DNA of 64,000 nt. Source: Rhipicephalus microplus. Lineage: Eukaryota > Arthropoda > Arachnida > Ixodida > Ixodidae. The notes below the pieces were generated by a model that searched no databases, was not told the DNA's origin, and worked only from the letters and a program-made list of their open reading frames with translations. Every line of letters begins with the position of its first letter. Positions within the stretch are counted from its first letter, which is position 1. Where the stretch lies: NCBI RefSeq assembly GCF_043290135.1, contig NC_134705.1, positions 43,899,271 through 43,963,270 of the forward strand. The letters run 5' to 3'. The position numbers and the translations under genes were made by a program. Below, piece by piece: positions 38,769 through 49,146 of the stretch.

Positions 38769-39585
38769 AAAATGTCGAAAATCAAGACGCCGATTTATTA
38801 AAAGGTGGAATGTCAAAAAGCTAAAAAATTTAAATGCCATAGAATCGAAACACCTAAAACAACGAATGCTGGAAAATCAAAATGCTGAAAAGACATATCG
38901 CCGAAAATCCCTTGAACCATGCACGCGAATACCCCCGATTCGGAAGGAAATGGACGAAGATGTGGCGGTGTGTGTTACCAAAAAGGAAAGCCAATACTTT
39001 GTTGCAGTTGTGGTTATGTTTATGTTGTTGACAAGACGGTGTATTCTAGGCACTATTGGAGGTGCGAGAAGTGAAGAGACTGCAACGCCAGAGTGACTAC
39101 CGACCTTCCTGTAGAAGGTACTCGCATGACAATATCAAAGAAAGTGATCTACGACAGCCCTGCAATATTTGTTTATTGCTACCATGAAGAGGAAGCAAGC
39201 CAGACTTGAAGACATCGTCAAGGGAGCGACAACCCCACTGCTTACAGAGCAAACTGTTTGCGATAAGCAAGAAATCGCTCTGATGTGCGATTGGAGGAGG
39301 AAAAATTTACAGTTTGCTATTTTTATGAAGGCTTGAGATAAATTTAAAGGGACAACTGGAAATGAGGGTGAACGAGTGTGCTGGCGTAACCTCTAATTTA
39401 GCTAGATACTTCATCTTTCAGTATAGCTAGGTGACGCAGACATTTTGATATTTCGGCGTTTGGATAGTTAGGTGTTTTGATTTTTTGACATTTTACACTT
39501 TCGGTATCTTTTGATTTTTTGGTGTTCTAAATTTCAGCATTCCAAAAGTTCGTCATTTTAATTTTCGGCATTTCGAGTGCCACAT
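38769..39585. mobile_element. TIR element with FLYWCH remnant (Mutator-like candidate)
   Basis: Two long, imperfect inverted arms (about 38769-38900 and 39425-39585) are made of short AT-rich units around xCGAAAAT/ATTTTCGGC, e.g. AAATGTCGAAAATC on the left and TTTTCGGCATTTCG on the right. They enclose about 520 bp that includes a FLYWCH zinc-finger relic. FLYWCH domains accompany Mutator-like (MULE/Phantom) transposases in animals, so this is interpreted as a deleted MULE. No transposase core remains. Confidence 0.5.
39000..39188 (+). pseudogene. FLYWCH zinc-finger fragment
   Basis: The frame beginning 39015 reads YVYVVDKTVYSRHYWRCEK, a stop at 39072-39074, then RDCNARVTTDLPVEGTRMT. Tyr-Trp-x-Cys, the second Cys in CNARVTT and the spacing match the FLYWCH consensus (YWRC...C.AR..T). 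The terminal H-x-H is not clear. One stop codon interrupts the domain, so it is a pseudogene. Confidence 0.6.
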
Positions 39586-41384
39586 TATTATGGCTTTAGT
39601 CAACAATAAATGCGAACCCTACCCAGGTGCATTTAAACCAAGTGCAGCTCCCCGCTTACCTGGAAGTGATACCAACCTGCGCGACAAAAGCAAAGAATCC
39701 ATAAATTAAAAAAAATGTTACATGACAGAGAAGTCACAGTTATGAACTAACTGAATAGTATTTGAGGGACCATGTTTAATTAACCAGTTAATCATGTGTT
39801 GGTTTATAATTGCAACTTATCCACCGTGAAGCATACATTTTTTTTATTTTCGCGGATTCTTTGCATGATCGTTGTGCTGTATCAATTCATAAATGTACGG
39901 GTGTAATTGACGAGGAGCTTGACACGTCGGTATCCTTTCAGAGTGTCACAAGATGTCCACGTGGTGCAGTCTAAAAGTATTCGAATTCGTCGTTGACTAA
40001 AGCTAATACTTGCACGGAAATAACTTGAATAAGTACTTAGAGAGCTGGATATGCTGTCTAGATGTTTCTCGTATCTGCTGAGCTTGCACTTAATGCTAGG
40101 ACGCATTGCTTAAGGTATCAACCAACCACCTTCATTTAAACGCGTTCGAGGACTGGGATCAGTAGAAAGCCAATTCAAAATTATTTAACTAACTAAAAAC
40201 AACAAAAAAGCTTTTTTGAAAAAAACTTACAGTCGGTGCACAGGGCAGGCTGCTAGCAAATGCGCTGAGTATATTTCGGTCTGGACACATCAATGTTAAA
40301 TTTAGAACCTAATGCGGCACGTCATTGGCTCAACATCTTTCTGCAGAGCACCACAGTCTAGATGGTGATGGTCTACAAGTCATTCAATTAGCAGAAGTGG
40401 TCTCTTACAACGTGCTTTACTTTTCCAACGGCGTCAGGCGTATAGTCTTCTATGCAGCCCCCTAGAACAGGTTTAATTGAATGACTCAATGAAGAAGAGA
40501 TACAAGCTATATTTTTGTACCAGCCCCAAAAAGCACATCGGCACTACTGCCGCGTGCTCCACATAAAACCACTCAAAAATTTTATTCAGAAACGCCATGA
40601 TGAAAAATAACAATGGGCAAAGTGCATGGTTCAACCCAACACTCTCAAGACTAGATGTTTTCGTTACACCGGACGCACAGGCAATAGCATAGAGGCCCTT
40701 ACTTGCCGTCTTCGCACTCGCCATTATCAAGAGTTGCAACATGCAGCATCTGTGCACCGGGCCCCAGTGCATAAATCGGGTTTTCAGCAAAACTATGTCG
40801 CTTCTTTTAATCAAAATATGCCGGAGGGAAAATGCCTGGTGATCGTATGCTTGGTAGTCTGTAGAAATTCCTGTAACTGCGTTGATACGGCTTATTGTAC
40901 ACCATTCTATAAAAGCGGTAGCGGGGCTTAACACTCATGAACCATGGAAAAGCGCAGACAGAGAACAAGTACTCCCACGAGCAAACTTAGTTTCGAAAAT
41001 GTTGAAGCGATTTCTTTTTTCTCGGAGTATCATTTCTAGAAGTCATGCGCAGCGAAAAAATATTTGTAGTACTTTAACCCAAATATATGCGAGTAACAAC
41101 CGCCTCATACCTCGGCTATATAATGAAAATATACTAGAATTACAAGACTTTCAAAAAAAAAAAGCTATCGCATACGCTGCACGCCTTTTTATAGTAGATG
41201 CACGTTACGTACGTCAATGCGACCACTACCAATTCTCTCTTGGAGCGAAACTGTGCGTGCTTATGTGCGTGTGTCTAAAAGATGTTAAGATCGGCCTCCC
41301 TGGCTGGGCGCCACTTGGACGCGGGGGACGATTGCATCTATGTCTACCCTGATTTGTTCCGGATCAATGCTTTCGAGGTGGGCA
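39586..41384. other. Unassigned DNA with unassigned open frames
   Basis: A 153-codon minus frame (40934-40473, hydrophobic C-terminus) and a 156-codon plus frame (40882-41352) overlap here. Neither contains a domain or motif I recognise, and their strands conflict; at most one could be real. Confidence 0.3.
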
Positions 41385-42350
41385 AAAGCGGCGACAACAC
41401 AAAAGTCATACTTCGAATTCTTTAGGGCTGTTGGCTCCCCTCGTCAAAAACTCTTTTGGACACGCCTGACTGACTGATGGCCTAGGAAGAGCTGTTTGAA
41501 ATCGAGGCTGCTTGATTTGTTCCGCGTGCCACGAGACGCGCTGAACAATTAGCCGAGAGCTTGGGATCCCTCGTCAGGTATGTTTGCCACACTCTGTGGT
41601 GCTTGGAAGTCTTCCATTCTCACAAGCCCTTGCCTGCCTAGCGCTGCAGACCCTATTTTGCGCATGCGATGCAATGTTATTGCACAGAGATGTGTTGTGC
41701 GTATTATTGCACTGTGACCTACGTTATGTTTCTCTCTCGCCGTGTGATGAACTCTCTCTTTCTTGGGTTGAAAAAAAAAGGCAGTGTTTGACTTTCTCTC
41801 TTTTTCTCCCTCTCTCGATTTTTTAATCCTCATTCTCTGCGCCCTGTGCTCCCTGCTGGGCTGCAGAAATTAGGCGCCTTCTTCTAACCACTACCCCCCC
41901 CCCCCCCCATTTGGCGGACAGAGATGAAGACGACAATTTCTTCGGACTGCCCTGGACTGAATGAACATGCAGTCTGTCAGTCTACAGTGATCTGCAAGGC
42001 GGCTTTCCTGTAAGGTTTGTTTTCCAACCAAAAACTCTCGTTCATCTCGTTCACAGACTGCTTTTATTTCTCATTTTGAGCACGCGAGTACAACGAAATG
42101 TCATTTCTCCAAATTCAAGCGAAGGCATGCGAGCACAACAAGATATCAAAAAAAAAAGGAATGGCAAAAACGAAATTAGTGAGAAAAACAGCCTGTGAAC
42201 GAGAGTTCTTGGTTGAAAAACTGACCGTACAGAAAAGCTGCCTATATTTGCAAGCTGTCCATTGTTTTCACCTGCAGAGAATTTTCGGAAGACCAGGGCG
42301 TAAAGCGCGAGCACCGAGACGCTCTGAACCAGCTCTCAGAAGCTCCCATC
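41385..42350 (+). repeat. Dispersed repeat R1, copy b
   Basis: Collinear with 12857-13320: CGACAACACAAAAGTCATAC...CTCCCCTCGTCAAAAACTC, GGCAGTGTTTGACTTTC, then GCAGAGAATTTTCGGAAGAC. It is longer because of a fold-back insertion (41997-42245) and low-complexity expansion (poly-C at 41896-41909). Confidence 0.55.
41997..42245. mobile_element. Fold-back (MITE-like) insertion in R1
   Basis: The left arm AAGGCGGCTTTCCTGTAAGG...CCAACCAAAAACTCTCGTTC is inverted at the right as GAACGAGAGTTCTTGGTTG...CCGTACAGAAAAGCTGCCT. It is absent from the corresponding place in R1 copy a, which acts as a related empty site. Confidence 0.6.
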
Positions 42351-42753
42351 AAGCTTCCATGATGCTACCATAAACGTATATATAATATTCATATGGATGT
42401 AAAACGGCATCATTATCAGTCCAAGATGGCAGCCCATGATCGTGCCCGAAACAGGGCGTATACACAGAAGAAATGAAGTTGTAGCAGTGCAGCACGAATG
42501 CAGCGCGTTAGGTGAAGAACTACACAATATTACATTTATTTTTTGTTAATTCGTCGAATATGTCATTAAATGCAGGGGCCGCCGAACTTGTGCCGCTGGT
42601 CATAGTGGTACTCTCGGTCTCTGAAGCTGGATGAAGATAACTAAGAAGCCTGGTTTTTACTGGCTACACAAAATGTGAAACGAAGCTATAAATCAAGAAG
42701 AAAAAGACAAATCTGTGAAAAGTCGGTACTAGCGCATAAATGGCGCACCGATT

Positions 42754-42876
42754 GCACCGATAAAAAACGTCGGCGGCGGCGGCGCGCCGATCAGTTCGCG
42801 TCGGCGGCGGCGGCGCGGCGAAAACTCTCGGCGGCGGCGCGCCGACCAGTCGGCGCACACCTCTACTCGTAAACCC
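42754..42876 (-). repeat. CGG-rich repeat R3, copy b
   Basis: Three (CGGCGG)n blocks joined to GCGCGCCGA. The reverse complement begins GTAGAGGTGTGCGCCGACTG like copy a at 29848. Confidence 0.75.
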
Positions 42877-42987
42877 TTTCTTTGCAGTACAGTACGTTCC
42901 ACATGGGTCTCTTTTGCGCATGCGTGGCCGTCGCCTAGCAACGGAAACGCGCTTTGCGAGCGTAGCCGAGCCGAATGGTGTTGGCCA

Positions 42988-43091
42988 AGCCAACGCCTCC
43001 TCTAAACAATGCCTGGGGAATGGCTCGCGCTCCAAGCGGAGTTGGCCTGCCTTAAGTTTTGAGCAAGCGCCGCGCGGTGGCGCTCGCGACC
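42988..43091 (+). repeat. Repeat R2, copy a (upstream of truncated EA)
   Basis: About 104 bp from AGCCAACGCCTCCTCTAAAC to CGCGGTGGCGCTCGCGACC. It is closely similar to 62281-62385. Both copies end within about 20 bp of the start of a 5'-truncated LINE-E. Confidence 0.75.
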
Positions 43092-43110
43092 GAGACTCCA
43101 GACTAATGGT

Positions 43111-43879
43111 TCCAGGGCTTACTTTTGGGAACTCAGTGGTGTGCATGAGGGCAGAGGTGCAATCGGGAATGGATGTAAATCAAAGGACTGTGGGACGCCT
43201 CGCGTTGGGTGCTCACGGGAAGACGACAAACGAGGCTGTAAAGGGCGATATGGGGTGGGCAGGTTTTGAGGCGAGGGAAGCGCAGAGCAAAATAAGGTTC
43301 GAAGAAAGGCTAAGAAATATGAAGGAGAGTAGATGGGCAGAGAAGGTGTTCCGTTATTTGTATAGGAAGAGCGTGGACACACAGTGGAGAAAAAGAACTA
43401 GAAGACTCACTAGTAAATATACGGCTGGTATTGTGAGCCATATGTCAACAAAGAGCGTTAAGGGAAAAGTCAGGGAGGCGGAGAGGATTTACTGGATGGC
43501 AGCTATGGAGAAAAAACCGGCTTTGAGTAACTACCGAAAGGGCACAAATGAAATAAGGAGGGAGGCATTTTACGATAATTCAAGGGGAAGCGCTTTACTG
43601 TTTGAAGCGAGATCGGGTTGCCTTAGAACGCGTAGTTATAAAGCAAGATTCAGTAAAGAAGAAGAACAATGCACATGCTGCGGGAAAGATAAGGAAACGG
43701 CGGAACATGTTCTGATTGAATGTGGAGATATCCACCCAGGTGTACGTTTGGGCACGAACCTACAGGAAGCCTTGGGTTTTAGGGACAACAATGGAAAGCT
43801 GAACACACCCGCGATTGAAATAAGTAAGAGACGGTTAGAGTATTGGTGGCAGAAAATTAGAGAGAAAGGACAAAAATAA
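43111..43879 (+). pseudogene. EA ORF2 C-terminal fragment
   Basis: An intact reading frame of about 255 codons covers the RT thumb-distal region and the C-terminal zinc-binding-like motif CTCCGKDKETAEHVLIEC, ending KIREKGQK. It lacks endonuclease and polymerase motifs. The frame continues open upstream into R2 by chance. Confidence 0.85.
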
Positions 43880-44100
43880 ATATTGGAAAAATAAAATATG
43901 GACAGTGTGCCGTAAATGGCAGAGAACTTAAGCTGAAAATTTACCTTTTTTCCATTAAGATAGAATTTATCGAAGTAGAGGCATTAGGCCAACATAGAAA
44001 AAAAGGAAAAAAGGTTTTTTTTTTTTTTGTTGAGCCTGGTGGCATACTTGTCACCACCCCGTTATAAAGGGGACGCTCATAGCATCCATCCATCCATCCA
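43111..44100 (+). mobile_element. LINE-E, EA subfamily, 5'-truncated copy
   Basis: Homology to the longer EA element begins at TCCAGGGCTTACTTTTGGGA (48074 there) and runs to the (CATC)n tail ending at 44100. Only scattered substitutions distinguish them, so the copy is recent. It contains the C-terminal coding region and the whole 3' UTR with its two hairpins (44037-44073). The next EA element starts immediately after the tail. Confidence 0.92.
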
Positions 44101-44492
44101 GAGGGCGCCAGCTGTGTCGCTCCCTGCGACATCCCAGAGCTGAGTGGTAGAGGTCGGACGTGTTTTTGGAGAGCTCCGGAATGACAGCTACAGATAAGTG
44201 TTTTTGCATGTTTCCAGCTTGCCTCTATATGTAGCGGTATGAGAACGTAAGGCGCTAGCGTAAGGCTTGATTAGGTCTAGTACGGTGTACGGTTTTTTTT
44301 ATTAGTATTTTGTACTGTGTCTTTTTTTCTCCAGCCACCACGTGGCTGAAGCCTGCGCGTAGACCGACCACGTGCATGCGCAGGTGCTGTGAAGTGTAGC
44401 GTATTTATTTATTATTGTGGTTCTTTTTGGCTTAGACCAGTGTATTTTAGTACAGTTTTCTAACACGTGGGCATCGGTAAACTGAACTAGCC

Positions 44493-45518
44493 ATGGTCAA
44501 AAAGACCGTAAAGTGTTCCGAGTGCGGGGTAGGGCGGAAGGTGGAAATTAGTGCGGAGGAGAAAGCAGAAGATGACGCCAAGTGTAGACAGTGCGAGTTC
44601 GAGGAGAAAATGAAAAATATGACGGCGGTCCAGAGTGGGCTCATGGAGAAAATCGCAGCGCTGGAGAATGCATTGGCGAAGGAGCGAGAGAAAACGTCAG
44701 CCATGGAAGAAAGGCTCCGGGCAGCCGAGAAGGGCCTATCGAAGGTCGTGAAAGGGAACGAAGACGCAGGTGACGGCGGAAGCATTATCGCGACGACCCC
44801 CCGTGCGGGAGAGATGAAGGAAACAGGCATGACAAAGGCAGATACATTGGCCACAGGGCCCAGCTACCGGGAAGTAGTTTTGAGGGAGGGAGGGAGCAAA
44901 CCAGCAGCCGTGACTCACGCTAGTCACCTAGTCAGCAGCCAGGTGCAGGTTTCAGAAGGAATGTCTGAACAGGTCATCATCGCCGGTGACTCAAATTTGG
45001 TCCGATGCGCAGCGGCAATCAAAGAAAGGGTGAAAGGCGACAAGAGAGTTGCGATAGGGACGTTCCCAGGACAAACGCTGGGGACAGTAATGAGTCAAGC
45101 GGGTGAACAACTCGCAGCTAAGGCTGGCAATCGTAACCTCGTTGTAATTGCGGGAGGGTTAAATGACGTCCTGAAAAAAGAATCGTCAGGACTAGCGACG
45201 GCCTTGGCGAGAGGGGTGGATGACATGCGCACCGTGTCCCCCCAGGTGCAAATTGTAGTATGCACAGTACCGGAAGTACCGGTGCGCAACGTCAACCTGC
45301 GAAGAGCGGTTGTCGACGCAAACAAGGAGATATGGCGGATTAGTCGAGAGAAGGGTTTCGAGGTAGTGGATTTAAACAGGGAAGTGCACAGGTGGGGTGG
45401 ATTCCAAAGAGACAGGATTCATTTCGATAAGAGGCTTGGACACGAGGTGGGCTGGCGACTGGCAGGACGCGCAGTAGCTTTTTTGGGGGGCTCACGGGCC
45501 CTTCGGAGTCCGGGGTAG
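44493..45518 (+). CDS. EA ORF1: zinc-ribbon / coiled-coil / SGNH esterase protein
   Basis: 341 residues, intact; ATG in good context (GCCATGGTC). The N-terminus has two CxxC pairs (C8/C11 and C31/C34), a possible zinc ribbon. Residues ~37-90 are heptad-like and charged (coiled coil). Residues ~160-335 form an SGNH hydrolase: VIIAGDSN (Ser167), GGLND (Asn224) and DRIHFD (Asp307, His310) supply blocks I, III and V. Esterase-type ORF1 proteins are known in CR1 and related LINEs; they bind RNA as trimers and have lipid/ester hydrolase folds of unclear role. The EB copy at 62635 encodes a protein of identical length. Confidence 0.88.
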   Translation: MVKKTVKCSECGVGRKVEISAEEKAEDDAKCRQCEFEEKMKNMTAVQSGLMEKIAALENALAKEREKTSAMEERLRAAEKGLSKVVKGNEDAGDGGSIIATTPRAGEMKETGMTKADTLATGPSYREVVLREGGSKPAAVTHASHLVSSQVQVSEGMSEQVIIAGDSNLVRCAAAIKERVKGDKRVAIGTFPGQTLGTVMSQAGEQLAAKAGNRNLVVIAGGLNDVLKKESSGLATALARGVDDMRTVSPQVQIVVCTVPEVPVRNVNLRRAVVDANKEIWRISREKGFEVVDLNREVHRWGGFQRDRIHFDKRLGHEVGWRLAGRAVAFLGGSRALRSPG

Positions 45519-45550
45519 CTCGTAACAGGGAAAGCAACCAGGAGGACGCT

Positions 45551-48500
45551 TTGACAGGTAGAATTGCGAAAAACCAGAAAAAAGGTAAAAGAAAAAGGAA
45601 AAAGGCGCGTGTTGCAATTAGTTACATAAACATGCAGGGTGGCAGAAAGAAGGCAAAATGGTTAGAGATTGAGGAGCAGTTAAACAAAGAACAGATAGGC
45701 GTGTATGCGGTTACAGAAACACACCTTAGAGACTTGGAAGAGCCACCACATATTAAAACTTATGTTTGGGAAGGGTGTAACAGGACCATATCGGAAAGGA
45801 AAGGTGGGGGTGTAGGAATGCTAATTCACCGCGGAGCCAAATGGGTTAGAGTGAAACAGACGTGTTCAGAGCACCTCTGGGTTCGGGGCACAGTAGGTGG
45901 AAAGGAAACGTGGCTAGGGGTAGCCTACTTGTGGACGGGGAATAACTGCAGAGAAAAGAATCAGGAGATAGTGGATTGCATGAGTGCGGATATTAAGGAA
46001 TTTGGTAATGGGGCCGAAATCATCCTTCTAGGGGACATGAATGCCCACATACATGACCTTGACGGATATTCAGACACCAATGGGAAGTTATTACTAGATC
46101 TTTGCGAGCAACATAGTCTGGAGATAGTTAACACGGGGCCTAAATGTGACGGCCAGATCACATGGGAAGTCGGAAACAAGCAATAAAGTATTGATTATTG
46201 TCTCATGACTGAAGGAATTTACCACAAACTGACAGAAATGAGGATAGACGAGGAAGGCATTAACAGCTTGGGTAGTGATCATAAACGAATAACATTACAA
46301 ATGGGATACGAAACTGAAAATATGAGCATGGAATCAAAGTCTGGCAGCTCGTATTTAAATGACCAACAAATAATAAATATAGCCGCAAGAGTCGAGGAAG
46401 AAGTAGGCGAAATACCAGGCAAGGACTGGGAGTATAGTGAGCTGTTACATCTAATGACGAAGGAGATAGGGAAAGAGAAGAAAACTGTTTGCTGGAAAGG
46501 AAAAAGGAAGCCAAAAAGTTGGTGGAACAAGGAAATCCGGGAGGCGATCGAGAAGCGACGCGAAGCCTCACGGGAGCATAGAAAGGCAAAAAAGGAGAAG
46601 CGGCCGCAGGACGAAGTCAAAAAAATATGGGAAATATATTTAGAGAAAAAATCCCTTGTACAGAAATTGGTAGAGGCAAAAATTAAAGGTGAAAGTGAAC
46701 GCTGGATGACAGAGATACACGAAAAAAAGGAGGCCGCGCCTAGGATTTTTTGGAGCCACATAAAGGCGCTAGGTAGGAAGTCTGTCACAACGCAACAACA
46801 TATTCTAGATGAAGGAGGAAATCAATTGGAAGGGTACGAAGCGCTAGGTTACATCCAAAAGGTAACAGCCGATTCGTTTCAAAAGAGCGTCCAGGGGATC
46901 TCCCCGGTGAGTAAAAGTGTGGCGGAGAAAGCAACAGAGGAAGAGCTAGTACTTGATAATTTCAACTGGAAAAAGGCCGAAGGAAAAATTCCAAAGCGCA
47001 CTGCCGCGGGTTTAGATGGGATTCCCGTTAGCCTCATTAACGAACTAGGACATAACACTAAAGAAGCATTGTTAAAAGCAGTAGAAAAAAGCTTAAAGGA
47101 CGGACAAATACCGGACAGTTGGCGACAAAGTAGAATGAACTTAATCTATAAAGGCAAGGGAGAAAAGGACAAGATTCGCTCGTATAGACCACTAACCATT
47201 ACATCGGTACTATACAGGATGGCGATGCAAGCAGTAAAAATGAAAATAGAAACATGGGCTGAACATAACGATATTTTGGGAGAACTTCAGAACGGATTTC
47301 GAGTCGACAGGCGGTTAGACGATAACCTGTTTGTTCTCACTCAGTGTATAGAAATATTCAAAATAGAGAATAGGCCCTTGTACGTGGCTTTTCTAGACAT
47401 CACTGGGGCATACGACAACGTTAATCAGGAAATTTTGTGGGATATATTGAAAGGAATGGGCATGGGCGACGACTGTATACAGCTTTTGAGGGAGATATAC
47501 CGAGAAAATACAGTTTGCATAGAGTGGGAAGGAATGCGTAGCAAAGAGAACGTTGAGGTTAGCAGGGGTCTGAGACAGGGATGTCCTTTGTCCCCGCTGT
47601 TATTCATGCTGTACATGGTGAGTATGGAAAAAGCGCTAGAAGGTAGCAACATTGGTTTTAATCTGTCACACAAACAGGGCGGCATGATGATTGAGCAGAA
47701 GCTTCCAGGTTTATTTTATGCGGACGATATCGTCTTATTTGCGGACAGTCGAGATGATATACAGCAGCTGGCGAATATATGCGGAAGGGAAGGTGAAGCT
47801 CTTGGACTAGGATTCAGTGTAACGAAGTGTGGATTGATGGTATTCAATGATCCCTGTGATCAGACGGTGTCCATACAAGGCCAAGAAATACCGAGGGTAA
47901 GTGAATACAAGTACCTTGGAGTATGGGTAAATGAGAGTGATAGATACATGGAGGTACAGGAAAAAGCCTCGGCAGCAAAAGGAAAGAGGAATGCGGCAAT
48001 AATGAAGCACAGAGCGTTGTGGGGATACAATAGGTATGAGGTGCTTCGAGGTCTGTGGAAGGGTGTAATGTGTCCAGGGCTTACTTTTGGGAACTCAGTG
48101 GTGTGCATGAGGGCAGAGGTGCAAGCGGGAATGGATGTAAATCAAAGGACTGTGGGACGCCTCGCGTTGGGTGCTCACGGGAAGACGACAAACGAGGCTG
48201 TAAAGGGCGATATGGGGTGGGCAGGTTTTGAGGCGAGGGAAGCGCAGAGCAAAATAAGGTTCGAAGAAAGGCTAAGAAATATGAAGGAGAGTAGATGGGC
48301 AGAGAAGGTGTTCCGTTATTTGTATAGGAAGAGCGTGGACACACAGTGGAGAAAAAGAACTAGAAGACTCACTAGTAAGTATACGGCTGGTATTGTAAGC
48401 CATATGTCAACAAAGAGCGTTAAGGGAAAAGTCAGGGAGGCGGAGAGGATTTACTGGATGGCAGCTATGGAGAAAAAACCGGCTTTGAGTAACTACCGAA

Positions 48501-48841
48501 AGGGCAAAAATGAAATAAGGAGGGAGGCATTTTACGATAATTCAAGGGGAAGCGCTTTACTGTTTGAAGCGAGATCGGGTTGCCTTAGAACGCGTAGTTA
48601 TAAAGCAAGATTCAGTAAAGAAGAAGAACAATGCACATGCTGCGGGAAAGATAAGGAAACGGCGGAGCATGTTCTGATTGAATGTGGAGATATCCACCCA
48701 GGTGTACGTTTGGGCACGAGCCTACAGGAAGCCTTGGGTTTTAGGGACACCAATGGAAAGCTGAACACACCCGCGATTGAAATAAGTAAGAGACGGTTAG
48801 AGTATTGGTGGCAGAAAATTAGAGAGAAAGGACAAAAATAA
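45551..48841 (+). pseudogene. EA ORF2: endonuclease / reverse transcriptase, one nonsense codon
   Basis: About 1,096 codons in one frame with a single stop, TAA at 46184-46186, where EB copies have TCA (Ser). EN motifs lie on both sides of it (VTETHLRD and LGDMNAH before, LGSDHKRI after). RT motifs AFLDITGAYD, GLRQGCPLSPLLF and YADD (47717-47728) are intact, as is the C-terminal CX2CX8HX4C motif. No ATG matches the EB ORF2 start; the frame is open back through the end of ORF1, so translation would need a later ATG or reinitiation. There is no RNase H domain. Confidence 0.88.
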
Positions 48842-48990
48842 ATATTGGAAAAATAAAATATGGACAGTGTGCCGTAAATGGCAGAGAACTTAAGCTGAAA
48901 ATTTACCTTTTTTTCCATTAAGATAGAATTTATCGAAGTAGAGGCATTAGGCCAACATAAAAAGAAAAAAAGGTTTTTTTTTGTCGAGCC

Positions 48991-49026
48991 TGGTGGCATA
49001 CTTGTCACCACCCCGTTATAAAGGGG
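48991..49026 (+). other. EA 3' UTR double hairpin
   Basis: GGTG...CACC followed by CCCC-GTTATAAA-GGGG, then the (CATC)n tail. EB copies keep both stems with different bases (57047-57077: GGTGGC/GCCACC and CCC/GGG; also near 61971-62001). Confidence 0.65.
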
Positions 49027-49146
49027 ACGCTCATAGCATCCATCCATCCATTATGAAATGAGACGAGCCTAGAGCAGAGTTTTATAACTATAGCCCAAGG
49101 TGCTAGGCTAGAAGGGGACGAAGCTATTGAATATATAAGAACAAGG

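Larger units (their letters stand above)
44101..49050 (+). mobile_element. LINE-E, EA subfamily, full-length copy
   Basis: 4,950 bp: 5' UTR (44101-44492), ORF1 (44493-45518), ORF2 (45551-48841) and 3' UTR with hairpins and (CATC)n tail (48842-49050). The two-ORF layout, SGNH-esterase ORF1, EN-RT ORF2 without RNase H, and a short tandem-repeat tail suggest the CR1/L2-related groups. The precise clade is inferred. Its 5' end abuts the tail of the truncated EA copy; no separate target-site duplication could be told from the tail repeats. Only one disabling mutation was seen. Confidence 0.9.

Noticed and set aside
40473..41352. 153- and 156-codon open frames on opposite strands
   Set aside because: They overlap in conflict, show no domain, motif or splice context, and such lengths occur by chance in 64 kb.
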